A stretch of 21,156 nt of DNA from Spirochaetia bacterium (GTDB taxonomy: Bacteria; Spirochaetota; Spirochaetia; Treponematales; Breznakiellaceae), in contig BOAV01000040.1 in the NCBI GenBank assembly GCA_026002045.1, positions 1-21,156 on the forward strand, in the 5' to 3' direction. The position numbers and the translations under genes were made by a program. The notes beneath the pieces were generated by a model, which did no database searches, had not been told where the DNA came from, and worked only from the letters and a program-made list of their open reading frames with translations. Positions 1 through 7,254 of this stretch are shown here, one piece after another (the first letter of the stretch is position 1; each line of letters opens with the position of its first letter).

Positions 1-214
1 GTTTACCATGGGCCACGGCCTGGACCACGGCGTTCCGTTCGGCGCAGATAGTGAGCCCAAAGGAGCGGTTTTCCACGTTGCAGCCGGAAAAGACGGTCCC
101 GTCTTCCGCGAGCAGGGCTGCCCCCACGTGGAAATTGGAATAGGGCGCATAGGCTCTAGCGGCGGCTCTTTGGGCTTCCTGAAAGAGTGCGTCCGTTTGG
201 GTATCCTTCATCAT
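1..214 (-). CDS. cdd: Cytidine deaminase, N-terminal part (cut by left edge)
   Basis: Translating the minus strand from 214 gives 71 codons that match the start of the small zinc-dependent cytidine deaminases. An APYSNFHVGAAL-type block is followed by a GCNVEN block and then TICAERNAV. The family hydrolyses cytidine and deoxycytidine to uridine and deoxyuridine in pyrimidine salvage. In CAE, the Cys binds zinc and the Glu is the proton shuttle. The second zinc motif (PCxxC) would lie beyond the window. There are two consecutive ATGs (214 and 211). The upstream AAGGGGG run is better spaced for the second, so the true start may be 211. Recognition is firm, but the C-terminal half cannot be checked. 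Confidence 0.93.
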   Translation of the reverse strand, partial: MMKDTQTDALFQEAQRAAARAYAPYSNFHVGAALLAEDGTVFSGCNVENRSFGLTICAERNAVVQAVAHGK

Positions 215-221
215 TTCCCCC

Positions 222-255
222 TTGAAATTCCGTTGAATCTTTCTATAATATATCA
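222..255. promoter_or_regulatory. Overlapping divergent promoters for cdd and the 281 operon
   Basis: On the plus strand TTGAAA (222-227) and a perfect TATAAT (244-249) are 16 bp apart. They place a start near 256, ahead of an AGAGG ribosome site (271-275) and the GTG at 281. On the minus strand an extended -10, TGATATATT (255 down to 247), could serve cdd, with a start near 240. The two -10 boxes overlap, so transcription of the two directions may be mutually exclusive. This was judged by eye. Confidence 0.6.
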
Positions 256-280
256 TTAATAATAACACAAAGAGGTTTTT

Positions 281-1402
281 GTGGCGCAGAAAAAGAAAAA
301 ATACTGGTTGATTATCAGCCTTGCGCTCTTTGTGGTCTATATTTTTGCCGCAACCCAGCCAATTCCCGAAGAAAGGATATTGATCCCCCGGTGGCTCAGT
401 TCCACCGAGTCGGGGTACCCGGTTCCCATCGCAAATGATACTGCATCAATTTCTTCCGCCGGAACAGAAGAAACCGGTGCGGCCTATATCCCCTTCCGCC
501 TGGGGTCTCATTTTGGGTATGTTGATGATTCAGGTAATTTTGCCCTGAACCGGAGACAGGAGGAGTATCTTTCCATTTCCGATGATAAATGGGCCGAATA
601 CGCCGCAAAAACGGAGCTTATCGAGATTCGCTCTCCACGGGGAGAAGATATGCTGCGGCTCGAAAAGGCGCGGGGCTATCCCCTGTTTCTGGATAACCGG
701 ACCTTCCTTATCTCCGATGAGGGGAATACCCTTTCCGCCCTGGATGATGAGGGGAACCGGCTCTGGACCTACGATTTTGCCGCCCCCCTTACCTGCATTG
801 ACGCCGCTGCGGGGCTCATTCTGACCGGCTCCCTTGACGGTGTGGTGGAGGTTCTTGACAGCGCGGGTAAACGTATCTTTTCCTTTGTGCCCGGCGGTTC
901 CCGGCTGGCGGCGATCTATGGCTGCGCCATTTCCCGTGACGGGGAACGGCTGGGGATTATCTCCGGCATTGATGATCAGCGTTTTCTGCTGCTGGAACAC
1001 TTCGGCATTCCCGGCTCCGGGGAATACAAGGTGAGCTACCACGAATTTCTGGAAGACGGCTTCCGCCGGGAGGTGCCTATTTCCTTTATTGATAATGACA
1101 GCCGAATCGTTTTTGAGCGGCAGGGGGCCTTAAGTATTTACGAAATAAATAACCGTGTCAGCCGGAGAATTCCCCTTAAGGGTGAGCTTACCGCCCTTGA
1201 TGTTGAGGGAAGCAGCGGGCTCCTCTTTGTGGTCACTTCCCAATCGGAACTGCAGAAACAGCTGGTTGCCATAAGCCTGCCGGGGACGATTATTATGGAA
1301 GCCCCCTTCAAAAGCGGCGATGTCTTTCTTGGACGCCGGGGTTCCCGTCTTTACCTGGGGGGAGGTTCCACCCTGACCTCCTTTGAACTGGGCAGGAAGT
1401 AG
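281..1402 (+). CDS. Membrane-anchored beta-propeller (WD40/PQQ-like) protein
   Basis: The 373-residue protein starts at a GTG with AGAGG five bases upstream. A KKKK stretch at residues 4-7 is followed by a hydrophobic segment at about 10-25, giving a signal anchor with the rest outside the membrane. The body has repeated short beta-blade patterns such as GNTLSALDDEGNRLWTYDF, LILTGSLDGVVEVLDSAGK and the later RLYLGGGSTLTSFEL. These resemble quinoprotein/WD40-like propellers. No catalytic motif is visible, so a binding or scaffolding role in the periplasm is the likeliest reading. It is first in a tight operon with the LytM-like protein (11 bp downstream) and a methyltransferase, so an envelope function is plausible. 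The fold assignment is moderate; the exact role is unknown. Confidence 0.75.
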   Translation: MAQKKKKYWLIISLALFVVYIFAATQPIPEERILIPRWLSSTESGYPVPIANDTASISSAGTEETGAAYIPFRLGSHFGYVDDSGNFALNRRQEEYLSISDDKWAEYAAKTELIEIRSPRGEDMLRLEKARGYPLFLDNRTFLISDEGNTLSALDDEGNRLWTYDFAAPLTCIDAAAGLILTGSLDGVVEVLDSAGKRIFSFVPGGSRLAAIYGCAISRDGERLGIISGIDDQRFLLLEHFGIPGSGEYKVSYHEFLEDGFRREVPISFIDNDSRIVFERQGALSIYEINNRVSRRIPLKGELTALDVEGSSGLLFVVTSQSELQKQLVAISLPGTIIMEAPFKSGDVFLGRRGSRLYLGGGSTLTSFELGRK

Positions 1403-1413
1403 GAGGAAAATTG

Positions 1414-2292
1414 ATGCGAATAATTAGAATAAAAAAAATTCATCTTCTCCTTTGTGTTCTTTGTGGTTATCTTCCCCTTTCCGTCCCCGCCATGGACTGG
1501 CCTACTGCGGATGGTGTCATGGTAAATAACTTTGGGCTGAACGATGGGGGCAGACCTGTGCTGGGCGCCGTCTTTGAGGCGGAAGGTGATATCACCGCCG
1601 CCGATACGGGGGAACTGCTCTTTTCCCGCCGGACTGAAAACACCGCATCCCGGCTCCCCTCCCCCCTGGGGGCCTGGATAGCTCTGGACCACGGGGAGAT
1701 CATCAGCATTTACAGCCGTTTTGAGGATACCGGGAAGCAACTCCCGCACAGAATCAGCCGGAATGAGCCCATTGCCGCAGCCGGTTCCTCAGGCTGGTCC
1801 ATCCGGAAGGGGTTCTACTTTTCCCTTTTTGACCGCAAGGGGCGGCACTGGGTGAACCCGTCGATGATCATCACCCCCTTCCCGGATACCCGGCCGCCCC
1901 AGATTCTGTCTATTATGTTAAAGACCCAGGATGGCCGACTTATCAATCCCAACCAGGTACGGAGCATCAGCCAGGGCCGTTACAGTATTTTAGTGGCCGC
2001 AACAGACACCCGCCTGAGCCCGGGGGAAAGCGCCCTGGCCCCCCACCAGCTCGTCTGTTCGATCAACGGCGCCGAAATCGGCGCTCTGCAATTTGAAACC
2101 TATTCCGCCCGTGACGGGGTGCTTATGGTATACCGCAACGGCTTGGCCCCGGTTCAGCAGGTCTATGCCCCCTTAAGCGCCTTTGAGGTGAGTGAGGTAT
2201 GGTTTACCCGCGGACAGGCCACCCTTGAAGTAATCGCCCGGGACATCGCCGGAAACGAACGGAGCGCCATTGCGCGGCTCCTGATCGAATGA
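1414..2292 (+). CDS. Secreted degenerate LytM/M23-like protein with C-terminal Ig-like region
   Basis: ATG 1414 is preferred over the in-frame TTG 1411 because AGGAGG (1401-1406) sits seven bases before it. The product is 292 residues. A basic N-terminus and hydrophobic core end at SVPA, a likely signal peptidase I site before MDW. Residues about 30-155 follow the M23/LytM order: an opening NNFG, a variable-strand region, an LDHGEIISIYSRF block, a G-SS-G turn, and a final GFYFSLFDRKG-WVNPS block. The zinc ligands are largely gone. The usual H-x-G-x-D appears as VLGAVFE and the HxH motif as FYF. Hydrolase activity is therefore unlikely, and an EnvC-like scaffold or peptidoglycan-sensing role is more plausible. 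The C-terminal part looks like an Ig-type beta domain. It overlaps the next gene by 4 bp. Confidence 0.78.
   Translation: MRIIRIKKIHLLLCVLCGYLPLSVPAMDWPTADGVMVNNFGLNDGGRPVLGAVFEAEGDITAADTGELLFSRRTENTASRLPSPLGAWIALDHGEIISIYSRFEDTGKQLPHRISRNEPIAAAGSSGWSIRKGFYFSLFDRKGRHWVNPSMIITPFPDTRPPQILSIMLKTQDGRLINPNQVRSISQGRYSILVAATDTRLSPGESALAPHQLVCSINGAEIGALQFETYSARDGVLMVYRNGLAPVQQVYAPLSAFEVSEVWFTRGQATLEVIARDIAGNERSAIARLLIE
1447..1470. repeat. Fragment of a CACAAAG-type dispersed repeat inside the signal peptide
   Basis: Read on the minus strand, this segment is ataaccacaaag followed by aacacaaaggag. This is the A-rich (A)CCACAAAGxACACAAAGG motif common as short intergenic repeats. Related sequence occurs between genes at 7561-7630 and around 10490-10600. 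Here it lies within the coding sequence, encoding the hydrophobic LLCVLCGYL of the signal peptide. Confidence 0.45.
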
Positions 2293-3164
2293 CCATAAAA
2301 ACATGGTCCACCCCGGTTGCCCCTGAAGAGAGCCGTCCTGTTCCCTGCGCCCTCTGCGGCGGTGAACACTTTAAGCCCCATCTTAACTGCGAAGGCTTTG
2401 CCTTTGTCCGATGCGCCCGCTGCGGCCTGGTCCAGATGAACCCCCAGCCCCTGTTCAAGGCAATAGCGAGCCGCTATCAGGAAGGCCACGGAAATGATTA
2501 TCTTTCCTATGAGCTGGCAAACGAAGCGGGCTTCCTCCGCCTCCAGGAACTGGCTTTGAGGGACGCGGGTTTTGATGAAATCGAGGGGGCCTTAAAAAAC
2601 CGGACAGCCCAGACCGGGCAACAGCCCCGGGTCCTGGACATCGGCTGCGCCACCGGGGCGCTCCTGGTAAGCTTGAGGGATCGGCTCTGGGCCTGTACCG
2701 GGGTGGAGATTTCCCCCTCCGCAGAATATGCCCGCCGGGAACGGGGTTTGGATGTGCGGAGCCTGCCTCTTGAGGAAAACCATTTTCCCGACTCAAGCTT
2801 TGATCTGGTTCTCGCGTCCCATCTTATTGAACACCTCAACAATCCCGCGGATTTCGTTAAAGAGGTTTACCGGGTTCTTGCACCGGGGGGCTATTTCCTC
2901 GTAACCACCCCGAACATCTCAGGCTTCCAGGCAAGGCTTTTTAAGGGCCGCTGGCGTTCGGCCATCTTCGATCACCTCTACCTTTTTTCGGTAAAAACAC
3001 TCTCCGCTCTTCTTACGGAAAAGGGTTTTGCCATAGAGCGGGTACGTACCTGGGGCGGGCTTGCCGCGGGAACCGCCCCGGCAACGGTGAAACGCATTGC
3101 GGATAGGGCGGCAAAAAAATTCGGCTTTGGGGATGTGATGCTGATCCGTGCCAGGCGGAATTAA
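2289..3164 (+). CDS. Zinc-ribbon class I SAM-dependent methyltransferase
   Basis: The 291-residue protein starts at an ATG that overlaps the previous stop (ATGA), indicating translational coupling. The N-terminus carries a four-cysteine zinc ribbon (C20, C23, C42, C45). A class I methyltransferase follows, with SAM motif I VLDIGCATG at 115-123, an acidic residue in GVEISPSAEYA, a post-II block with LASHLIEHLNNP, and EVYRVLAPGGYFLVTTPN. This matches Methyltransf_11/23-type enzymes, several of which act in polysaccharide or lipid modification. The substrate cannot be read from the sequence. Its position as third gene of an envelope-type operon suggests a cell-surface or precursor substrate (inference). 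It ends 5 bp from the convergent dehydrogenase gene with no room for a hairpin. Confidence 0.88.
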   Translation: MTIKTWSTPVAPEESRPVPCALCGGEHFKPHLNCEGFAFVRCARCGLVQMNPQPLFKAIASRYQEGHGNDYLSYELANEAGFLRLQELALRDAGFDEIEGALKNRTAQTGQQPRVLDIGCATGALLVSLRDRLWACTGVEISPSAEYARRERGLDVRSLPLEENHFPDSSFDLVLASHLIEHLNNPADFVKEVYRVLAPGGYFLVTTPNISGFQARLFKGRWRSAIFDHLYLFSVKTLSALLTEKGFAIERVRTWGGLAAGTAPATVKRIADRAAKKFGFGDVMLIRARRN

Positions 3165-3169
3165 AGCCC

Positions 3170-4225
3170 CTATTGCCCCGTAAGCTCCTCATCAAAACAT
3201 ACGGCGACTTTACCGCAGTCACCGCTTGCCATTAAGCGGTAGGCTTCATCGGCTTTTTCCAGGGGGAACCGGTGGGTTACCAATATATCGGGATGTATAT
3301 TCCAGCGGACCAGATGCTCTACCAGATCTTCCATACGCCAAATGCTGGTCACCCAGGAACCATAAACGGACTTTTGAGGATGAATGATATCGGGACTTGG
3401 ATTAAACCCGACGGTTCCCCCTTCCCCAACCAGGGCGATCTTGCCCCATTGGCGGGCCGCCTTAATAGCCAGCGCCCGGCCCTGATCATTGCCGCTGGTA
3501 TCTACCGCTTTTTCAGGCCCCCTGCCGCCGGTAACTGCCCTAATCTGTTCCAGTGCATCCGGCCCCGGAGGAATGACCACATCGGCCAAACCCAGGGTCT
3601 TGGCTAAATCGATTCGATCCTGTTTGAGTTCTACCCCGATAAGCTGCCGGGCGCCCATGGCCCTGGCCAGCATGAGGGCCGCAAGCCCAACCGGCCCCAG
3701 CCCCACCACCAGTACCGCATCATCTCCGCTGACACTGATTTTTTCCAATGCTTCGTAGACAGTCCCGAACCCGCAGGCAATCTGGGCGCCATCGGTATAG
3801 GTCAATTCATCGGGCAGAAGGACCAGATCCTTTTCGTCCGCCAGAAGATATTCCGCCATCCCGCCGTCCCGCTGCCAGCCGTAGGCCGCCCGGTGTTCGC
3901 TGGAACAGCTGATCATATAGCCCATCCGGCAGTCATGGCAAACCCCGCAGCCGCTGATATGGTACACGATAACCCGTGACCCCTTCTTAAAGCGCCGGAT
4001 CCCCGGCCCTTCTTCAACGACCTGTCCGCAAGGTTCGTGTCCGGCAATCACCCCCTGATAAGCTTCGGGACCCTTGCCCAGATGCTCCCGGTAAATGGCG
4101 CGGATATCGCTCCCGCAGATGGTAGAGGCTTTCATCTTTACCAACACCTGTCCGTGGCCCGGCTTGGGGATAGCCGTATCCCTGAAAATTACCGTACTGT
4201 TGCCGGGGAGATAGGCCCCCTTCAT
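3170..4225 (-). CDS. Zinc-dependent medium-chain alcohol/polyol dehydrogenase
   Basis: I chose the ATG at 4225 because GGAAGGA sits just upstream, while the ATG at 4237 has no ribosome site. The product is 351 residues. It has the medium-chain dehydrogenase layout: catalytic zinc residues C37 (in TICGSD), H63-E64 (GHE) and C151 as third ligand. A structural zinc cluster is formed by C93, C96, C99 and C107, and the NAD(P) Rossmann motif GLGPVG lies at 175-180. Relatives oxidise sorbitol, threonine, galactonate and similar alcohols. As the third gene after eda and kdgK (68 bp gap), a hexonate or sugar-alcohol oxidation feeding the KDG route is likely, by analogy with L-galactonate or L-gulonate 5-dehydrogenases. 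The substrate is not proven. Confidence 0.88.
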   Translation of the reverse strand: MKGAYLPGNSTVIFRDTAIPKPGHGQVLVKMKASTICGSDIRAIYREHLGKGPEAYQGVIAGHEPCGQVVEEGPGIRRFKKGSRVIVYHISGCGVCHDCRMGYMISCSSEHRAAYGWQRDGGMAEYLLADEKDLVLLPDELTYTDGAQIACGFGTVYEALEKISVSGDDAVLVVGLGPVGLAALMLARAMGARQLIGVELKQDRIDLAKTLGLADVVIPPGPDALEQIRAVTGGRGPEKAVDTSGNDQGRALAIKAARQWGKIALVGEGGTVGFNPSPDIIHPQKSVYGSWVTSIWRMEDLVEHLVRWNIHPDILVTHRFPLEKADEAYRLMASGDCGKVAVCFDEELTGQ

Positions 4226-4293
4226 TGTTCCTTCCATAATTTAAATATACGTCCCTCCGGGCCGTTTGTCGATAGGAATGGATTATATGCCCG

Positions 4294-5316
4294 CTACCGC
4301 TGCACCCGCCCCGAAGCATCCCCGCCGGCGAGCTTCTTCACCTCCTCCGCGGAGACCTGGTTGAAGTCCCCTTCGATGCTGTGTTTAAGGCAGCTGGCCG
4401 CAGCGGCAAATTCGATGCTTTCCTGGGGGCCGAGCTTGTTGAGATGGGCGTAGATGAGCCCTGCCCCAAAACTGTCCCCGCCGCCGACCCGGTCCACGAT
4501 GTGGACTGCGTACTTCTTTGAGAAATATGCCTGGCCGTTATCGTAGAGCATGGCCGCCCAATTGTTGTCGTTAGCGGAAATGGATTCCCGCAGGGTGATG
4601 GCGCATTGCTTGAAGCCGAAGCGGCCGGTCAGGGTCTTTGCCACTTCGATGTAACCCTCGCGGCTGATCTTGCCGGTATTGATATCCGTGTTACCCGCCT
4701 TGATGCCGAAAACATCGGAGGCGTCTTCCTCGTTGGCGATGCAGACATCCACGTATTTGACCAGTTCCCCCATCACCTGTCCCGCCTTTTCACGGGACCA
4801 GAGGTTTTTGCGGTAATTAAGGTCGCAGGAGACGGTGATGTTTTTTGCCCTGGCGGCTTTGCAGGCCGCAATGCTGATGGCCGCCACGTTGTCCCCCAGG
4901 GCTGGGGTGATGCCGGTGATGTGGAACCAGGAGACGCCCGCAAAAATGGCGTCCCAGTCAAAATCCGCCTCGGTTGCGGTGGCAATGGAGGAACCGGCCC
5001 GGTCATAGATCACCTTGGAGGCCCGCTGGGAAGCGCCCTTCTCCAGAAAGTAGATCCCCACCCGGCTGCCCCCCCGGACAATTTTACCGGTATCCACCCC
5101 GAACTGCCGCAGGTTATTCACCGCCGCCTGCCCGATATCGTGGGCGGGGAGCTTGGTCACAAAGGCGGCGTCTATGCCGAAGTTGGCCAGAGAAATTGCC
5201 ACATTGGCCTCCCCGCCCCCATAGGTTGCCCCAAAACTTGCGGCCTGCACGAAACGGTAATACCCCTCCGGGGCAAGACGAAGCATGATTTCACCAAAAG
5301 TAACAACCTTAGCCAT
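4294..5316 (-). CDS. kdgK: 2-keto-3-deoxygluconate kinase (PfkB family)
   Basis: The 340-residue ribokinase/PfkB-family sugar kinase begins VVTFGEIMLRLAPEG, typical of KDG kinases. The substrate-side GGGEAN motif is at 33-38. The C-terminal PfkB signature reads DRVGGGDSFGAG (about 275-286), with D281 the expected catalytic base and the GGGD variant in place of the usual GAGD. It should phosphorylate 2-keto-3-deoxygluconate to KDPG with ATP. It follows eda after only 3 bp on the same strand and has its own AGAGAGG site 7 bases before the ATG. Kinase and aldolase together make the lower branch of hexuronate and gluconate degradation. Other PfkB substrates such as fructose are less likely given the neighbour. 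Confidence 0.93.
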   Translation of the reverse strand: MAKVVTFGEIMLRLAPEGYYRFVQAASFGATYGGGEANVAISLANFGIDAAFVTKLPAHDIGQAAVNNLRQFGVDTGKIVRGGSRVGIYFLEKGASQRASKVIYDRAGSSIATATEADFDWDAIFAGVSWFHITGITPALGDNVAAISIAACKAARAKNITVSCDLNYRKNLWSREKAGQVMGELVKYVDVCIANEEDASDVFGIKAGNTDINTGKISREGYIEVAKTLTGRFGFKQCAITLRESISANDNNWAAMLYDNGQAYFSKKYAVHIVDRVGGGDSFGAGLIYAHLNKLGPQESIEFAAAASCLKHSIEGDFNQVSAEEVKKLAGGDASGRVQR

Positions 5317-5319
5317 GAT

Positions 5320-6291
5320 TTAACCTCTCTTTTGTACCAGATGCCAGGAAAATCCGAGGATCTCGTCCCGGGCAAAAATAACCGTCTTCTGCCCGTCGGG
5401 GCCGGTTTTGACCGACGAGGGATCAAAGGCAACCCCAAGCCCTTCAAGGTAGGATTGGGCGCGTTCAATGGAATTGGTCCCAATCCCGATGTGGCCGTTG
5501 GCGCCGGAGGCGGTGGGGAGCTTCATGATTTCGATGTAATCACCGGCAAAGACCGAGGAATTCCCGTCCTTGAGGGGAAAGCCGAAAAGGGTATTGAACA
5601 GAACGGCGGCCTTTGCGGCAGCTTCATGGGATTTGGCGTTGAGCCCAAAGTGGGCCACCGAAAAACCGAAGATGTTGAGGATCGCCTCACGGGCAAGGGC
5701 GGTGATTTTGGCGAAGTCCCCGGCGTTGATCAGATCAGATCCCACCATCCAGGAACCGCCGCAGGCAAGGATCTTGTTGAGGGCGATATACTTGCTGATA
5801 TTGGCGGCGTTGATCCCCCCGGTGGGGATGAACTTGAGGCTCGGATAGGGGGCGGCAACGGCCTTGATGTAATCAAGGCCGCCGGCCTGCTCTGCGGGGA
5901 AAAATTTTACCACATCAAGCCCAAGTTCCAGGGCCGCTTCAATGTCCGACGGGTTGGAACAGCCGGGGGTAATGGGGATGCCCTTTTCAATACAGTAGGC
6001 CACCACTTTGGGGTTGAGGCCGGGGCTGACAATGTACTTTGCCCCCGCCCTGATCGCCCGGTCCACCTGATCCGTGGTGAGCACCGTCCCGGCGCCGACC
6101 AATATGCCGGGAACCTCCGCAGCCATGCGGCGGATAGCCTCTTCACCCTGGGCGGTCCGGAAAGTCACCTCCGCGCAGGGGATACCCCCGGCGATAAGGG
6201 CCTTTGCCAGGGGAACCGCTTTCTCAGGATCATCGATCTTTATAACCGGAATAATACCGATTTTCCCTAAATCTTCCAAAACCTTATGCAT
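5320..6291 (-). CDS. eda: KDPG/KHG aldolase fused to a VOC-fold domain
   Basis: The 323-residue protein has a complete KDPG aldolase at residues 1 to about 207. It shows the catalytic E41 in EVTFRT, phosphate- and carboxylate-binding segments GAGTV and SPGLNP, and the Schiff-base lysine K129 in VVKFFPAE. It cleaves KDPG to pyruvate and glyceraldehyde-3-phosphate. Ordinary Eda proteins are just over 200 residues. Here about 110 more follow, starting VAHFGLNAK (H214). They resemble a VOC (glyoxalase-like) module: H214, the Glu of YIEIM, the His of GHIGIG, and FSWHLV where a Glu is usual. The role of this part is unknown. It is first in the minus-strand operon with kdgK 3 bp downstream. AGAGG lies six bases before the ATG. 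Confidence 0.93.
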   Translation of the reverse strand: MHKVLEDLGKIGIIPVIKIDDPEKAVPLAKALIAGGIPCAEVTFRTAQGEEAIRRMAAEVPGILVGAGTVLTTDQVDRAIRAGAKYIVSPGLNPKVVAYCIEKGIPITPGCSNPSDIEAALELGLDVVKFFPAEQAGGLDYIKAVAAPYPSLKFIPTGGINAANISKYIALNKILACGGSWMVGSDLINAGDFAKITALAREAILNIFGFSVAHFGLNAKSHEAAAKAAVLFNTLFGFPLKDGNSSVFAGDYIEIMKLPTASGANGHIGIGTNSIERAQSYLEGLGVAFDPSSVKTGPDGQKTVIFARDEILGFSWHLVQKRG

Positions 6292-6323
6292 TATCTACCT
6301 CTTTTTCTTTTTGATGGTTCATT

Positions 6324-6353
6324 ATTATGCCATTTTATGAAGGGGATATGCAA
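6324..6353 (-). promoter_or_regulatory. Candidate promoter of the eda-kdgK operon
   Basis: On the minus strand TTGCAT (6353-6348) and CATAAT (6329-6324) are separated by 18 bp, which places the start near 6317 and leaves a short leader with AGAGG before eda. The -35 box directly abuts the 13-bp inverted repeat at 6355-6387. Confidence 0.55.
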
Positions 6354-6354
6354 G

Positions 6355-6387
6355 CTTCACCCCTGCGGAAAAATCGCAGGGGTGAAG
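6355..6387. repeat. Perfect 13-bp inverted repeat next to the eda -35 box
   Basis: Arms cttcacccctgcg (6355-6367) and cgcaggggtgaag (6375-6387) pair perfectly around a 7-nt loop. Neither strand has a T-run after it, so it does not look like a simple terminator. Its position one base upstream of the eda -35 suggests a regulator-binding site, or a structure in the divergent region with gph. Confidence 0.7.
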
Positions 6388-6418
6388 TCCTCAAAAAGAG
6401 GGGGAACAGGTTTTTGCT

Positions 6419-6439
6419 ATTTTTAAATGATTTTTAAAT
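6419..6439. repeat. AT-rich 10-bp direct repeat, 11-bp spacing
   Basis: The 10-mer atttttaaat occurs at 6419-6428 and again at 6430-6439, one helical turn apart, within the eda/gph divergent region. Outer gaacag (6404-6409) and ctgttc (6442-6447) form a further small inverted repeat. This could be a regulator site or an UP-like element, or it may be chance in an AT-rich spacer. Confidence 0.3.
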
Positions 6440-6555
6440 ATCTGTTCCGCTATAAAGATGGTCCGGTTTAAGTCCCCGTTCAACGAGAATTTTTTAAATT
6501 ATGGTAGTTTATTTGGGATATATGAATAAATTTCATTTTCATCCAAAATAAAAGA

Positions 6556-7233
6556 ATGAAGTACCGCTGTGTTATTTTTGATCTTGACGGCACCCTGGTG
6601 GATACTATCGGGGATATCGCCGCCTCAATGAACCGTTCCCTGGCCCTGCACGGCTTTCCTGAGCGGGCTGTGGAGGAATATAAGAAGATCGTGGGCTGGG
6701 GGATCAAAAAACTGGCATTGGGGGCACTCCCGGCAGGAATATCCACCGGCGCAGATGACAGGACCGCACTCGCCGAAGTAATCGCCGCAGACGCAGCAAA
6801 GTTCTACGCTGAAAAGCCCCTGGTCCATTCAAAACCCTATCCGGGCATACCGGAACTGCTTGCGGAGCTGGGCCGGAAAAAAATACCCGCCGCCGTGTTA
6901 AGTAACAAGCCCGATCCCGTAACCGCCCTTGTGGTGGGAGGTCTTTTCCCCGGCCGCTTCGCCCGCATCCGCGGGGACATACCGGGCGCTCCCCGTAAGC
7001 CCGACCCCACGGCGGCTTGGGAAATACTCGTGGAGCTTGGCTGCACCCCCGGAGAAACCATCCTTATGGGAGATTCTGAAATCGATATGGAAAGCGCCCA
7101 TAACATCGGCTGCTTCCCCTTGGGGGTAAGCTGGGGTTACCGCCCCCGTGAAACCCTGGAAGCAGCCGGGGCCGCCCTGATCATCGACAGCCCGGAAGAG
7201 CTTTTGGATTTAATCCGGGATATCAAAATGTGA
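6556..7233 (+). CDS. gph: HAD-family phosphatase, phosphoglycolate phosphatase-like
   Basis: This 225-residue HAD hydrolase has all four motifs. These are FDLDGTLVD (nucleophile D9, acid D11), LSNKPDP (motif II Ser), the Lys of APRKPDPTAAW, and MGDSEIDMESA (metal-binding acidic residues). A helical cap lies between motifs I and II. The pattern matches Gph-type enzymes that dephosphorylate 2-phosphoglycolate, but close relatives act on other small phosphomonoesters, so specificity is inferred. There is no clear Shine-Dalgarno before the ATG (only aaaaga). It lies divergent to the eda operon and is followed after 21 bp by trpR, which appears to have its own promoter. Confidence 0.85.
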   Translation: MKYRCVIFDLDGTLVDTIGDIAASMNRSLALHGFPERAVEEYKKIVGWGIKKLALGALPAGISTGADDRTALAEVIAADAAKFYAEKPLVHSKPYPGIPELLAELGRKKIPAAVLSNKPDPVTALVVGGLFPGRFARIRGDIPGAPRKPDPTAAWEILVELGCTPGETILMGDSEIDMESAHNIGCFPLGVSWGYRPRETLEAAGAALIIDSPEELLDLIRDIKM

Positions 7234-7239
7234 AAAAGG

Positions 7240-7248
7240 TGCTATATT
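7240..7248 (+). promoter_or_regulatory. Extended -10 promoter of trpR (possible leaderless start)
   Basis: TGCTATATT is an extended -10 box (TG at 7240-7241, hexamer 7243-7248). Counting to +1 falls on the A of the trpR ATG at 7255. No good -35 is seen. AAGG at 7236-7239 is too far upstream for a normal ribosome site. Confidence 0.45.
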
Positions 7249-7254
7249 GTACGC

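Noticed and set aside
8..259. An 83-codon plus-strand frame at the left edge
   Set aside because: The opposite strand encodes a clear cytidine deaminase N-terminus, so this is its shadow.
4606..6270. A 554-codon open frame on the plus strand opposite kdgK and eda
   Set aside because: It lies antisense to two clear enzyme genes. Its composition (Gly, Asp and Val rich) is what their codon use produces on the other strand, and no domain is visible.
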